This document shows, in pieces, positions 6,935 to 14,809 of a DNA stretch of 64,000 bases. Under the pieces are notes generated by a model. It was not told the DNA's origin. It did not search any database and was given only the letters and a program-made list of their open reading frames with translations. Every line of letters starts with the position of its first letter. The stretch's first letter is position 1. The stretch covers positions 283,484-347,483 of the forward strand of contig NZ_JAHVDK010000003.1 of assembly GCF_051487185.1 (NCBI RefSeq), given 5' to 3'. Both the position numbers and the translations under genes were made by a program. This stretch comes from Inquilinus limosus_F. Its GTDB lineage: Bacteria; Pseudomonadota; Alphaproteobacteria; DSM-16000; Inquilinaceae.

Positions 6935-8954
6935 CCGGCCGGCCGATGCTGAGCGGCGGCGGCTCGATCACGGCCCCGCCGCCGACCCTCTCATAATCGC
7001 CGGCGAGGGCCCCGGGGCTGGCCCCGGCCTCACCGGCGGCCGGCAGCAGCACGGTGACGCGGGTGCCGACGCCTGGCTCGCTGTCGATCATCAGCATCCC
7101 GCCATGGCTCTCGACCAGCGCCTTGGCCAGCGGCAGGCCCAGGCCCGATCCTTCGCGCGGCCGCCGTGACAGCCGGCGCGCCTGGCGGAACGGCTCCAGC
7201 GCCAGGGCGATCTCCTGCTCGGTCATGCCGATGCCGGTATCGGCCACGGTGATGCGGACAGACCGCGCCACCGCCACGGCGTCGATGGTGACGCGGCCAC
7301 CATCGGGCGTGAACTTCACCGCATTGGTCAACAGGTTGATCAGGATCTGGCGCAGCCGCAGCGGATCGGCGCTCAGCAGCGGCAGGTCATGGGCCACGTG
7401 CTGCTCGATGGCGATACCATGGGCCTCGGCGCGCTGCGCCACCAGGCTGACCGCATCCTGGATGTCGCTGCCGAGGTCGACCGGCTCGGGCTGCAGCTCC
7501 AGCCGGCCGGATTCGACCCGCGACAGGTCGAGCACGTCGTTGACCAGGGCCAGCAGGTGCTGGCCCGAGCGATGGATGTCCTCGGCATAGCCGCGGTAAC
7601 GCTCCGGCAGCGGCCCGAGATGGGCGTCGCGGATCAGCTCGGAGAAGCCGAGGATGGCGTTCAACGGCGTGCGCAGCTCGTGGCTCATATGGGCCAGGAA
7701 GGTGGTCTTGGCATTGTCCGCCGCCTCGACCGTCCGCATCGCCTCGCGCATACGCTGCTCGGCCAGCCGTTCGGCAGTGATGTCGAGATGCGCCACCACG
7801 GCGCCGACCGCGCGGCCCTCGGCGATCGGCGCCGCCAGCAGGCGGATGGTGCGGCCGGCCGCCCCGGCGCCGATGGCGTATTCGACCGGCGCCGCCGGCC
7901 GGATGCCCTGGACCACGCCGGCGAGATGCACCCTCACCTCGGCGCCCGCCGGCCCGGCGACAGCGCACAGCCCGAAATAGTCCTCGCCGGGGCGGGAGCC
8001 GCCGCCGACGAAGCGTTCGCGCTCCCCCGGCCACTGCCAGGGCGGGTTCGCGGTCAGGATGACGCCGTGCTCGTCGATCAGCGCCAGCGGCATCGGCAGC
8101 GCGTTCAGGGTGGCGGCGTGGCGCTGGCCCAGCACGGCGAGCTGGCGGTGCGTCTGCAGCTCCGAGATCCGACGGTCCAGCCGGGCGGCGATCAGGGCCA
8201 GGGCGAAGACGATGATATCCGCGGCGGCGATCAGCCCGGCCAGGATCACCGGCGGCACCGGCGTGCCGGCGCCGCCGGCACGGGCCGCGGCGGCCGGGTC
8301 GGGCACGAACTGTGCCGCGGCCATACCGGTGAAGTGCATGCCGGAGATCGCGGCCCCCATGACCAGGGCGGCCAGCACCCACCGGCCGCGCCCGATATCG
8401 GACAGGGCCAGATGCAGCGCCGCGGTGGCGGCGACCAGGGCGACCAGCACCGACAGGGCCAGGGTGGCGGGGTCGTAGACGATGTGCCCGGGGGCCACGA
8501 TCGCGGCCATGCCGACGTAATGCATGCCGGCGATGCCGAGGCCCAGGCACAGACCGCCCGCCAGAAGCGGCAGCGGTGTCGGCCGGTCGGTGCCCGGGCG
8601 GGCGGCCCCGCCCGGCGCCGGCTTGCCGAGCGTGGCCACGGCGAGGCCGGCGCCGGTCGCCAGCGCGGCGATCAGCAGCGACAGCAGGGTCAGCCGCAGG
8701 TCGTATGCGAAGCCGACCGGCAGGTGCAGGGCCAGCATGGCGATGAAGTGCATCGACCAGATGCCGCCGCCCATCGCCACCGCGCCGCCGGCCAGCCACG
8801 GCAGGCGTGCCCAGCCCTGGGCGACCCGGATGCGCTTGCCGAGGTCGAAGGCGACGTAGGAGGCGAGCACCGCGACCAGGATGGCCAGTGCCGCCAGCCA
8901 GGGGTCGTGGCCGGGCATCAGGGAATGGGACAGACTATGGCCGGTGAAATCCAT
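6918..8954 (-). CDS. MHYT-domain sensor histidine kinase
   Basis: A 678-residue membrane kinase. The N-terminal ~260 residues hold about seven helices with the MHYT signatures MHFIAM, MHYVGM and MHFTGM, thought to bind a metal ion and sense a diatomic gas or redox state. A PAS-like region follows (about 280-390), then a HisKA domain with the phospho-accepting histidine in MSHELRTPLNAILGFSELI. The HATPase_c domain has NLLTNAVKFT, DTGIGM and GSGLGLPLAKAL. No response regulator is adjacent, so the partner is elsewhere. It is convergent with the 72-residue gene. Confidence 0.9.
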   Translation of the reverse strand: MDFTGHSLSHSLMPGHDPWLAALAILVAVLASYVAFDLGKRIRVAQGWARLPWLAGGAVAMGGGIWSMHFIAMLALHLPVGFAYDLRLTLLSLLIAALATGAGLAVATLGKPAPGGAARPGTDRPTPLPLLAGGLCLGLGIAGMHYVGMAAIVAPGHIVYDPATLALSVLVALVAATAALHLALSDIGRGRWVLAALVMGAAISGMHFTGMAAAQFVPDPAAAARAGGAGTPVPPVILAGLIAAADIIVFALALIAARLDRRISELQTHRQLAVLGQRHAATLNALPMPLALIDEHGVILTANPPWQWPGERERFVGGGSRPGEDYFGLCAVAGPAGAEVRVHLAGVVQGIRPAAPVEYAIGAGAAGRTIRLLAAPIAEGRAVGAVVAHLDITAERLAEQRMREAMRTVEAADNAKTTFLAHMSHELRTPLNAILGFSELIRDAHLGPLPERYRGYAEDIHRSGQHLLALVNDVLDLSRVESGRLELQPEPVDLGSDIQDAVSLVAQRAEAHGIAIEQHVAHDLPLLSADPLRLRQILINLLTNAVKFTPDGGRVTIDAVAVARSVRITVADTGIGMTEQEIALALEPFRQARRLSRRPREGSGLGLPLAKALVESHGGMLMIDSEPGVGTRVTVLLPAAGEAGASPGALAGDYERVGGGAVIEPPPLSIGRPVSRRR

Positions 8955-9272
8955 CGCCGTTCCGGTCGGGGCGGGCCGCCGCCGGAAAAGGCCCGGCCGT
9001 GCAGCATGTTAGGAGCATATCCCCGACGCGGCGGCCTGGCTATGGCGGCGAAGAGCGACATCAGCTTTTCGCCGGTCTCGGGGCGCCGACCATTCCATCC
9101 CGCCCAAGCGGGCGCGAACGGAATGCGGCATCTGGCATCCGGCAAGACGACCTGGGGGGCATCCGCGGCTCACATTCGGGTTGGCATCCGATAGTGGCAC
9201 GGCCCACATCTCATGTGATATTATATTATAGATTTGATCACTTTTGATTTGATTATGTCATGGGAGGGTTGG
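8955..9272. other. Intergenic region with a three-copy octamer and AT-rich promoter-like end
   Basis: This 318-base gap separates two divergent genes. GGCATCCG occurs three times in the same orientation at 9134-9141, 9158-9165 and 9183-9190, spaced 24-25 bases. The last 60 bases are strongly AT-rich (around 9215-9260), unlike the flanks, and probably hold the promoter of the gene at 9273; no clear -35/-10 pair can be assigned. Confidence 0.35.
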
Positions 9273-9809
9273 GTGATAGGTTTTGGAAGAAGTAGATATT
9301 CTCTTGTTTTGGCGTCAATTCCTATCCTTCTTTATGGCTGCGTTTCATTGGTATCGCCTTATGATGCGTCCTTCGATCAGGGGCTCAACAAGCTGTCTGA
9401 GGACACGGCCAGGTTCACTGCTGCGGCTGAAGCCGGCGGAAGCGAGCGGCTGGCGGCTTCGAAAGAGGCGGTGGCCTACTATGCCGTTGCCTACAATACT
9501 CTGGACCGGCTATCGCAGCGAGCAATGCTGACGCGTGGCTCAGTGCCGTGCCCGAACAATTCCGTTCTGAAGACTTTCTCGGAGCAACCCACCTCCAGCA
9601 GTGAACTTCCGGATGACTATCTGGAGTTCGATTGTCGGGAATATCAGCTCTATTCGGTTCGATTTTTCGTAGATCAGCTCAAGCACGCTCAAGCCCAGGG
9701 CGGGACGCTGAATGCAGGCGAGGCGAAGGCGCTTGGTGGTCAGCTCCAGATCTCAATTTTGGGAGCAATTCAGACATTCATCGTCAATAAGCCAGAAGAT
9801 GGAGAATAA
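9273..9809 (+). CDS. Putative lipoprotein of unknown function in a low-GC pair
   Basis: A 178-residue protein when started at the GTG at 9273, which has GGGAGGG at 9262-9268. An ATG at 9255 in the same frame has no ribosome site. The N-terminus VIGFGRSRYSLVLASIPILLYGC is a positively charged, hydrophobic signal ending in a cysteine, so export and lipidation are likely although LYGC is an imperfect lipobox. The mature part has two further cysteines (PCPNN and FDCREY) that could form a disulphide. Base composition is clearly lower in GC than the neighbours. The next gene follows after 2 bases, so they form an operon. No family is recognised. Confidence 0.65.
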   Translation: MIGFGRSRYSLVLASIPILLYGCVSLVSPYDASFDQGLNKLSEDTARFTAAAEAGGSERLAASKEAVAYYAVAYNTLDRLSQRAMLTRGSVPCPNNSVLKTFSEQPTSSSELPDDYLEFDCREYQLYSVRFFVDQLKHAQAQGGTLNAGEAKALGGQLQISILGAIQTFIVNKPEDGE

Positions 9810-9811
9810 AT

Positions 9812-10138
9812 ATGTCTGATGTTGAAAAAATAGCAACGCAGATTCTGCGGGAAGCTGCTCAAATCGGTGGCCGGACCTGGAACGAAATCCGAAAATCGGC
9901 ATCGTTCTATATCCGTGGCTATGCGCAATCCCTCGTCGATATCGCTTCCGGCGTCGCGAGCGGTGATATCACGAAGAAGGACGGCGTCGTGTATACGAGA
10001 AATGCCTTCTTCATGCTGGCACAGGGAATCGCCAACACCGCCCAGGTCATCCTGTTCGAAGTTCAGAACTTTCTGAACCGGGTGCTGTCGATCCTGAAGG
10101 GGGCCATCAACAGCGCTCTGCCGATTGCAATCCTGTGA
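9812..10138 (+). CDS. Unknown 108-residue protein, second gene of the low-GC pair
   Basis: The protein starts MSDVEKIATQILREAAQIGG and is mostly helical. Its C-terminal half (NAFFMLAQGIANTAQVILF, NRVLSILKGAINSALPIAIL) is amphipathic to hydrophobic, suggesting membrane association or partner binding. It begins 2 bases after the lipoprotein stop. Its final 76 bases overlap the 3' end of the convergent histidine-kinase frame, whose last ~70 codons look like a non-homologous extension. No homologue is recognised; a partner role for the lipoprotein is inference from gene order only. Confidence 0.6.
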   Translation: MSDVEKIATQILREAAQIGGRTWNEIRKSASFYIRGYAQSLVDIASGVASGDITKKDGVVYTRNAFFMLAQGIANTAQVILFEVQNFLNRVLSILKGAINSALPIAIL

Positions 10139-11661
10139 GAAGTGCGGCGCCTGCCGCCTCGATCCGACTGCGGCGCTGCCGTCACACCCGGCCACGGCGC
10201 CCGTCTTGAAGCCCGGTGCCTGGGGCTGGTGGACCGTGCGTCGCTCGCCGTCCATGCTGCCCCCGTCCGGTCCGGCGCCGGCCACGGCGTCTCCCCGAAC
10301 TCCAGCGTCACCGCCAGGCCGGGACGGTTGTCGGACAGCGTCAGCCGGATCTCGTGCAGCTGGGCCACCGCCGCCACCAGGCTGAGGCCCAGCCCGCTGC
10401 CCGGGGTCATCCGGCTGGCGTCGAGCCGGAAGAAGCGCTGGAACACCTTCTCCCGCGCCGCCTCCGGGATGCCGGGGCCGGTGTCGCGCACCTGCCCGAC
10501 CGGGCCGTCCGGCCCCGGCGCCAGGGACACCGTGATCTCGGTCCCGGGCGGGGTGTGACGGATCGTGTTCTCGACCAGATTGGCCAGCATCTGGGTCAGC
10601 AGCTGCCGGTCGCCGCGCATCTGCAGCCCGGGCGCCACGGTGCCGGTCAGCCGGTGCCCGGAATCGTCGGCCACCGGGCCGTAGGTGTCGATGATGGTCT
10701 CGAACACCCCCGACAGGTCGACCGGGGCGAAGCCTTCGCGTCGCGCCCCGGACTCGATCTGGGCGATGCGCAGCAGCGCCGCGAAGATGGCGAGGATGCC
10801 GTCGATGTCGGTCACCGCCCGCTCCACCGCGGCGTCGTAATCGGCGGCCGAGGTGGCCTTGAGCCGTGCCTGCTCCAGCCGCTGGCGCATATGCGACAGC
10901 GGCGTGCGCAGGTCGTGCGCGATGTCGCTGGAGACCTGGTGCAGCCCCTGCATCAGCTGCTGGATGCGGTCCAGCATGGCGTTCAGGTTGTCGGCCAGGC
11001 GGTCGAACTCGTCGGCCTTGCCGCGGCTCGGCACCCGCTCGTCGAGATGGCCGTCCATGATATGGCGGGCGGCGATGTTCACCGCTTCCACCCGGCGCAG
11101 GAAGCGGGCGCTCAGCACCAGTCCGCTGGCCAGCGCCAGCAGCACCGTCGCCGCGGCACCGGCCAGGAAGAAGCGGGTGATGCCCTCCTGCAGCTCGTCC
11201 AGGTCGTGGGTGTCGCGGCCGATGACCAGGTGCAGCTCCGGCGTCAGGTCGACGCCCAGGCCGCGGATCGTGTGCCGCTCGCGGTTGCCGTCGCCGTCGG
11301 TGGTCTCCAGCGGGATGTCGGCCCAGCCGGTCACGGCCGGCACCGGCCGCAGATTGCCGGCCAGCACGCCGCCGTCGGCATTCTCCAGCGCGAAATAGAA
11401 ATAGTCCGGGTCGATGTCGGTGATGCGGTCGTCGATCGCCTTGACGATCTCGGGCGGCGAGGCGCCGGCCACCGAATCCCGGACCGTCTTCATCTCCGCG
11501 CTGATCGACAGGTCGATCTGCTGGTCGGAGTACCGGGTCATCGCCACGTAGACGATGCTGGACACCGCGATGATCGAGACGCTGAACAGCGCGGCGAAGC
11601 CGGCCGCCAGCCGGAACGTCGCGGTGCGGACCAGCCTGGCCCACGAGCTAACCAGGATCAC
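10063..11661 (-). CDS. Two-component sensor histidine kinase (OmpR-system type)
   Basis: A 532-residue kinase. Two membrane helices (about 10-35 and 145-170) enclose a ~110-residue periplasmic sensor loop, followed by HAMP, HisKA (SDIAHDLRTPLSHMRQRLE) and HATPase_c (NLVENTIRHT, DTGPGIP, GSGLGLSLV). The start is the GTG at 11661, inside the end of the response-regulator gene (14-base overlap), so translation is coupled and no separate ribosome site is needed. After the last catalytic strand (AVTLEFGETPW) there are about 70 Arg/Ser/Ala-rich residues that match nothing in the family. They overlap the convergent low-GC gene, which suggests the native 3' end was replaced. Confidence 0.85.
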   Translation of the reverse strand: MILVSSWARLVRTATFRLAAGFAALFSVSIIAVSSIVYVAMTRYSDQQIDLSISAEMKTVRDSVAGASPPEIVKAIDDRITDIDPDYFYFALENADGGVLAGNLRPVPAVTGWADIPLETTDGDGNRERHTIRGLGVDLTPELHLVIGRDTHDLDELQEGITRFFLAGAAATVLLALASGLVLSARFLRRVEAVNIAARHIMDGHLDERVPSRGKADEFDRLADNLNAMLDRIQQLMQGLHQVSSDIAHDLRTPLSHMRQRLEQARLKATSAADYDAAVERAVTDIDGILAIFAALLRIAQIESGARREGFAPVDLSGVFETIIDTYGPVADDSGHRLTGTVAPGLQMRGDRQLLTQMLANLVENTIRHTPPGTEITVSLAPGPDGPVGQVRDTGPGIPEAAREKVFQRFFRLDASRMTPGSGLGLSLVAAVAQLHEIRLTLSDNRPGLAVTLEFGETPWPAPDRTGAAWTASDARSTSPRHRASRRAPWPGVTAAPQSDRGGRRRTSHRIAIGRALLMAPFRIDSTRFRKF

Positions 11662-12337
11662 GGAGGCAGTATCCCACGCCGCGGACGGTATCGAGCAGAG
11701 GGGCGTCGAAGCCGCGGTCGATCTTGCTGCGCAGCCGGCTGATATGGGTTTCCACCACCGTCGTCTGCGGCTCGAAATGGAACTCCCACACATGCTCCAG
11801 CAGCATGGTGCGGGTGACGATCTGGCCGGAATGCCGCATCAGGTATTCCAGCAGCTTGAACTCGCGCGGCTGCAGGTCGATCGACTGGCCGGCCCGGGTG
11901 GCGGTGCGTTTCAGCAGGTCGATCTCGAGATCGGCGACGCGCAGTGCGGTCTCGACCGCGGCGGCGCCGGCGCGGCGGGCCAGCGCGTCGATCCGGGCCA
12001 GCAGCTCCGCCACGGCGAAAGGCTTGACCAGATAGTCGTCGCCGCCGGCGTTCAGCCCCTCGACCCGGTCGCTGACGCCGCCCAGCGTGGTCAGGAACAG
12101 GATCGGCACCGTGTTGCCGTCCTGGCGCAGCCGGCGGGCCAGGGTGACGCCGTCGATGTCCGGCAGCATGCGGTCGATGATCAGGAGGCGGGGGGCGCAG
12201 CCCGAACGGGCGGCCGCGGCGCGGGCCAGCCCGTCGGCCCCGGTGAGGCAATGATCGACCGTGTGGTCGGCATCCCCCAGGGAGCCGATAATGTGCTGGG
12301 CCGTCTCGATATCGTCTTCGATCAGAAGGATCTGCAT
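11648..12337 (-). CDS. OmpR-family response regulator
   Basis: A 229-residue regulator. The receiver domain has the acidic pocket EDD (7-9), phospho-accepting Asp55 in LLIIDRMLPD, and LVKPF. The C-terminal winged helix (DLQPREFKLLEYLMRHSGQIVTRTMLLEHVW) binds DNA. It is the first gene of an operon with the downstream kinase, overlapping it by 14 bases. The sensed signal is unknown. Confidence 0.93.
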   Translation of the reverse strand: MQILLIEDDIETAQHIIGSLGDADHTVDHCLTGADGLARAAAARSGCAPRLLIIDRMLPDIDGVTLARRLRQDGNTVPILFLTTLGGVSDRVEGLNAGGDDYLVKPFAVAELLARIDALARRAGAAAVETALRVADLEIDLLKRTATRAGQSIDLQPREFKLLEYLMRHSGQIVTRTMLLEHVWEFHFEPQTTVVETHISRLRSKIDRGFDAPLLDTVRGVGYCLRDPG

Positions 12338-12487
12338 GGGCGCGTCAGGCTCTCGGACAGCGGATCGCTGGCAGGACGGACCACCGAGAGGGCTTGCAAC
12401 CGCTCCCGCCGGACCGTCGCACGCCGAGACGGTGCCGCGGGCGTTTGACCCGGCGGGAGAGTAGGGGGAAGCGCCCCGGCGGCGTAC

Positions 12488-12501
12488 TTACCTTTTGGTA
12501 A
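12488..12501. promoter_or_regulatory. Inverted repeat TTACC-TTTT-GGTAA in a divergent promoter region
   Basis: A perfect 5-base dyad with a 4-base spacer lies between the response-regulator gene (start 12337) and the LysR gene (start 12583). It is a plausible operator for either regulator, but nothing assigns it. Confidence 0.3.
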
Positions 12502-12582
12502 TGCCGAGTCCATGTGTGCGGCGGCCGTATCCTCCGATACAATTGCGCCATCCTCCCCGGACCGAAACGCGCGGGGCGCATC

Positions 12583-13500
12583 GTGAACGACAGGGATCTC
12601 AAGGTGTTCGAGGCAGTGGCCCGCACCGGCGGCATCGGCCGGGCAGCGGCCGAGCTGAACACCGTCCAATCGGCCGTAACCGCGCGGCTGCGCCAGCTGG
12701 AGGAGGAGCTCGGCGTCACTCTGTTCGACCGTCACAGTCGCGGCGTGACCCTGACCGCTGCCGGCCAGCGGCTCCGCCCCTTCGCGGCACGCATCACCGA
12801 TCTGATGCGCCAGGCCCGGCAGGCGGCGCAGGACGACGGCAGGCCCAGGGGGCCGCTGTCGATCGGCAGCATGGAGACGACGGCCGGCCTGCGGCTGCCG
12901 GATGTGCTGACCGCCTACACCCAGGTGTATCCCGATGTCGACCTGTCGCTGACCACCGGCACGACGCCCTGGCTGACCCAGGCCGTGCTCGAGCGGCGGC
13001 TCGACGGCGCCTTCGTCGCCGGCCCGGTCGACCATCCCGAGCTGGCCGCCGAGACGATCTTTGCCGAGGAGATGGCCATCGCCACAGCGCCGACAATCGG
13101 GGGGCTGGGCGATCTTCAGGGCCTGGCGGACCTGAAGATCATCACCTTCCGGTCCGACTGCGCCTATCGGCAGCGGCTCGAAACCATCCTGTCGGCGCAA
13201 GGCATCGCCAAGGTGAAGGTGATCGAGATCGGCACGCTCGACGGCATCATCGGCTGTGTGGCGGCCGGCATGGGCATCTCGCTGCTGCCGAAAGGCGTGC
13301 TCCTGCACGCCCTGCGCGACCGCCGCGTCCGGACCTTCCGGCCGCCGGCCTGGACCGAACGGATCGACACGGTCTTCATCCGGCGCGTCGACGCCCATCC
13401 GTCCAGCGCGCTGGCGGCTTTCCTCCAGATCGCGCGGCCGACGCCCGCCGCCGAGGCCCGTGGGGCCGAGCCGCTGGTCCTGGCCCAAAGTCATCGCTGA
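12583..13500 (+). CDS. LysR family transcriptional regulator
   Basis: A 305-residue LysR protein. The helix-turn-helix occupies residues 1-60 (DLKVFEAVARTGGIGRAAAELNTVQSAVTARLRQLEEELG), followed by a substrate-binding domain (about 90-295). The GTG at 12583 gives the normal LysR N-terminus, whereas the open frame upstream adds 23 unlikely residues. It precedes an MFS transporter and an SdhA paralogue on the same strand, so it may control them or be co-transcribed. The co-inducer is unknown. Confidence 0.88.
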   Translation: MNDRDLKVFEAVARTGGIGRAAAELNTVQSAVTARLRQLEEELGVTLFDRHSRGVTLTAAGQRLRPFAARITDLMRQARQAAQDDGRPRGPLSIGSMETTAGLRLPDVLTAYTQVYPDVDLSLTTGTTPWLTQAVLERRLDGAFVAGPVDHPELAAETIFAEEMAIATAPTIGGLGDLQGLADLKIITFRSDCAYRQRLETILSAQGIAKVKVIEIGTLDGIIGCVAAGMGISLLPKGVLLHALRDRRVRTFRPPAWTERIDTVFIRRVDAHPSSALAAFLQIARPTPAAEARGAEPLVLAQSHR

Positions 13501-13564
13501 TCGTGACGGCTTCCATCTGAACTGATCGCTACCGCCGTCGGGGCGGCGCGCGTACATCTGGGGC

Positions 13565-14809
13565 ATGCGCGCGAAGCCCCACAGCCATCGCCATCTCGAC
13601 GGCGCCCGCCATCGGTCGGGCTCGGCCGGAACGGTCTGGCGCTTCGCAGCCGCAGGGCTGTGCGCCTCGCTGGTCGGGCTCGGCCTGGGGCGCTTCGCCT
13701 ACACCCCGCTGATCCCGGCACTGATCGCCGCGAAATGGTTCGGCCCGTCGGACGTGATCTATCTCGGTGCGGCGAACCTGGCCGGCTATCTCGCCGGCGC
13801 CCTGGCGGCGCGGCCCCTCGCCGTGCGCGTCGGTGCGGTCAGGGCGCTGCGCACCACCATGCTCCTGGCGACGCTGTCCTGCCTCGCCTGCGCCGCGCCG
13901 GTCGCCTTCGCCTGGTTCTTCGCCTGGCGGTTCCTGGCGGGGCTCAGCGGGGGCGTCATCATGGTCCTCGCCGCCTCGACCATCCTGCCGCACACCGCGC
14001 CGGGCAGGCGCGGCCTCGTCGGCGGCGTGATCTTCGCCGGCGTCGGCTTCGGCATCGCCGCCTCCGGCACGCTGGTGCCGCTGCTGCTGCGGCAAGGCCT
14101 GCAGGAAAGCTGGATCGGGCTGGCGGCGCTGTCGGGCCTGCTCACCCTGATCGCCTGGCCGAACTGGCCGAAGGACGATGCCGCCGCCCCTCATGCCCGG
14201 CACGGCGCGGTACGGCCGCGGTTCTCCATCGCCGTCCCGGCACTGCTGCTGGAATATGGCCTCAATGCGGTTGCCCTGGTGCCGCACATGGTCTTCGTCG
14301 TCGACTTCGTGGCCCGCGGTCTGGGCCAGGGCATCGCCGCCGGATCCGCCTACTGGGTGCTGTATGGGCTCGGCGCCGTCGTCGGACCGCTGCTGACCGG
14401 GCACATGGCGGACCGGACAGGCTTCGGGCCGGCGCTGCGGGTTGCCTTTCTGATCCAGGCGATCGCAGCGTCGCTGCCGTCCGTCAGCACCGCACCAGCG
14501 GCTCTGGTCGCCTCCTGCGTCGTGATCGGCGGCTTCACGCCCGGGATCGTGCCGCTGGTGCTCGGCCGCATCCACGAGCTGGTCCCGCATGGCGCCGAGG
14601 CGCAGCGCGCCGCCTGGGGCCGGGCGACCACCGCGTTCGCCCTGTTCCAGGCCGGGGCGGCCTACGGCCTCTCCTTTCTGTTCGACCGGAGCGGCGGCGA
14701 CTACCGGCTGCTGTTCGTTCTCGGCGGCGCCGCCGCGACCTTGGCACTGGCGATCGATTTGGTCCTGGCGCTGGCGGTCAGGGCCAGGGCTTCCGGAGCA
14801 TCATCATGA
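13565..14809 (+). CDS. YbfB/YjiJ family MFS transporter
   Basis: A 414-residue membrane protein with about 12 helices. The family hallmark GLGLGRFAYTPLIPALI lies in the first helix. The first ~25 residues are polar and histidine/arginine rich, so translation may begin slightly later. It overlaps the SdhA-like gene by an ATGA, so transport and flavoprotein are made together. Members of this group export or import small organic molecules; the substrate is unknown. Confidence 0.85.
   Translation: MRAKPHSHRHLDGARHRSGSAGTVWRFAAAGLCASLVGLGLGRFAYTPLIPALIAAKWFGPSDVIYLGAANLAGYLAGALAARPLAVRVGAVRALRTTMLLATLSCLACAAPVAFAWFFAWRFLAGLSGGVIMVLAASTILPHTAPGRRGLVGGVIFAGVGFGIAASGTLVPLLLRQGLQESWIGLAALSGLLTLIAWPNWPKDDAAAPHARHGAVRPRFSIAVPALLLEYGLNAVALVPHMVFVVDFVARGLGQGIAAGSAYWVLYGLGAVVGPLLTGHMADRTGFGPALRVAFLIQAIAASLPSVSTAPAALVASCVVIGGFTPGIVPLVLGRIHELVPHGAEAQRAAWGRATTAFALFQAGAAYGLSFLFDRSGGDYRLLFVLGGAAATLALAIDLVLALAVRARASGASS

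Noticed and set aside
9770..11644. A 624-codon minus-strand frame through the kinase region
   Set aside because: It is out of frame with the HisKA/HATPase domains, which are read clearly in the frame ending at 10063.
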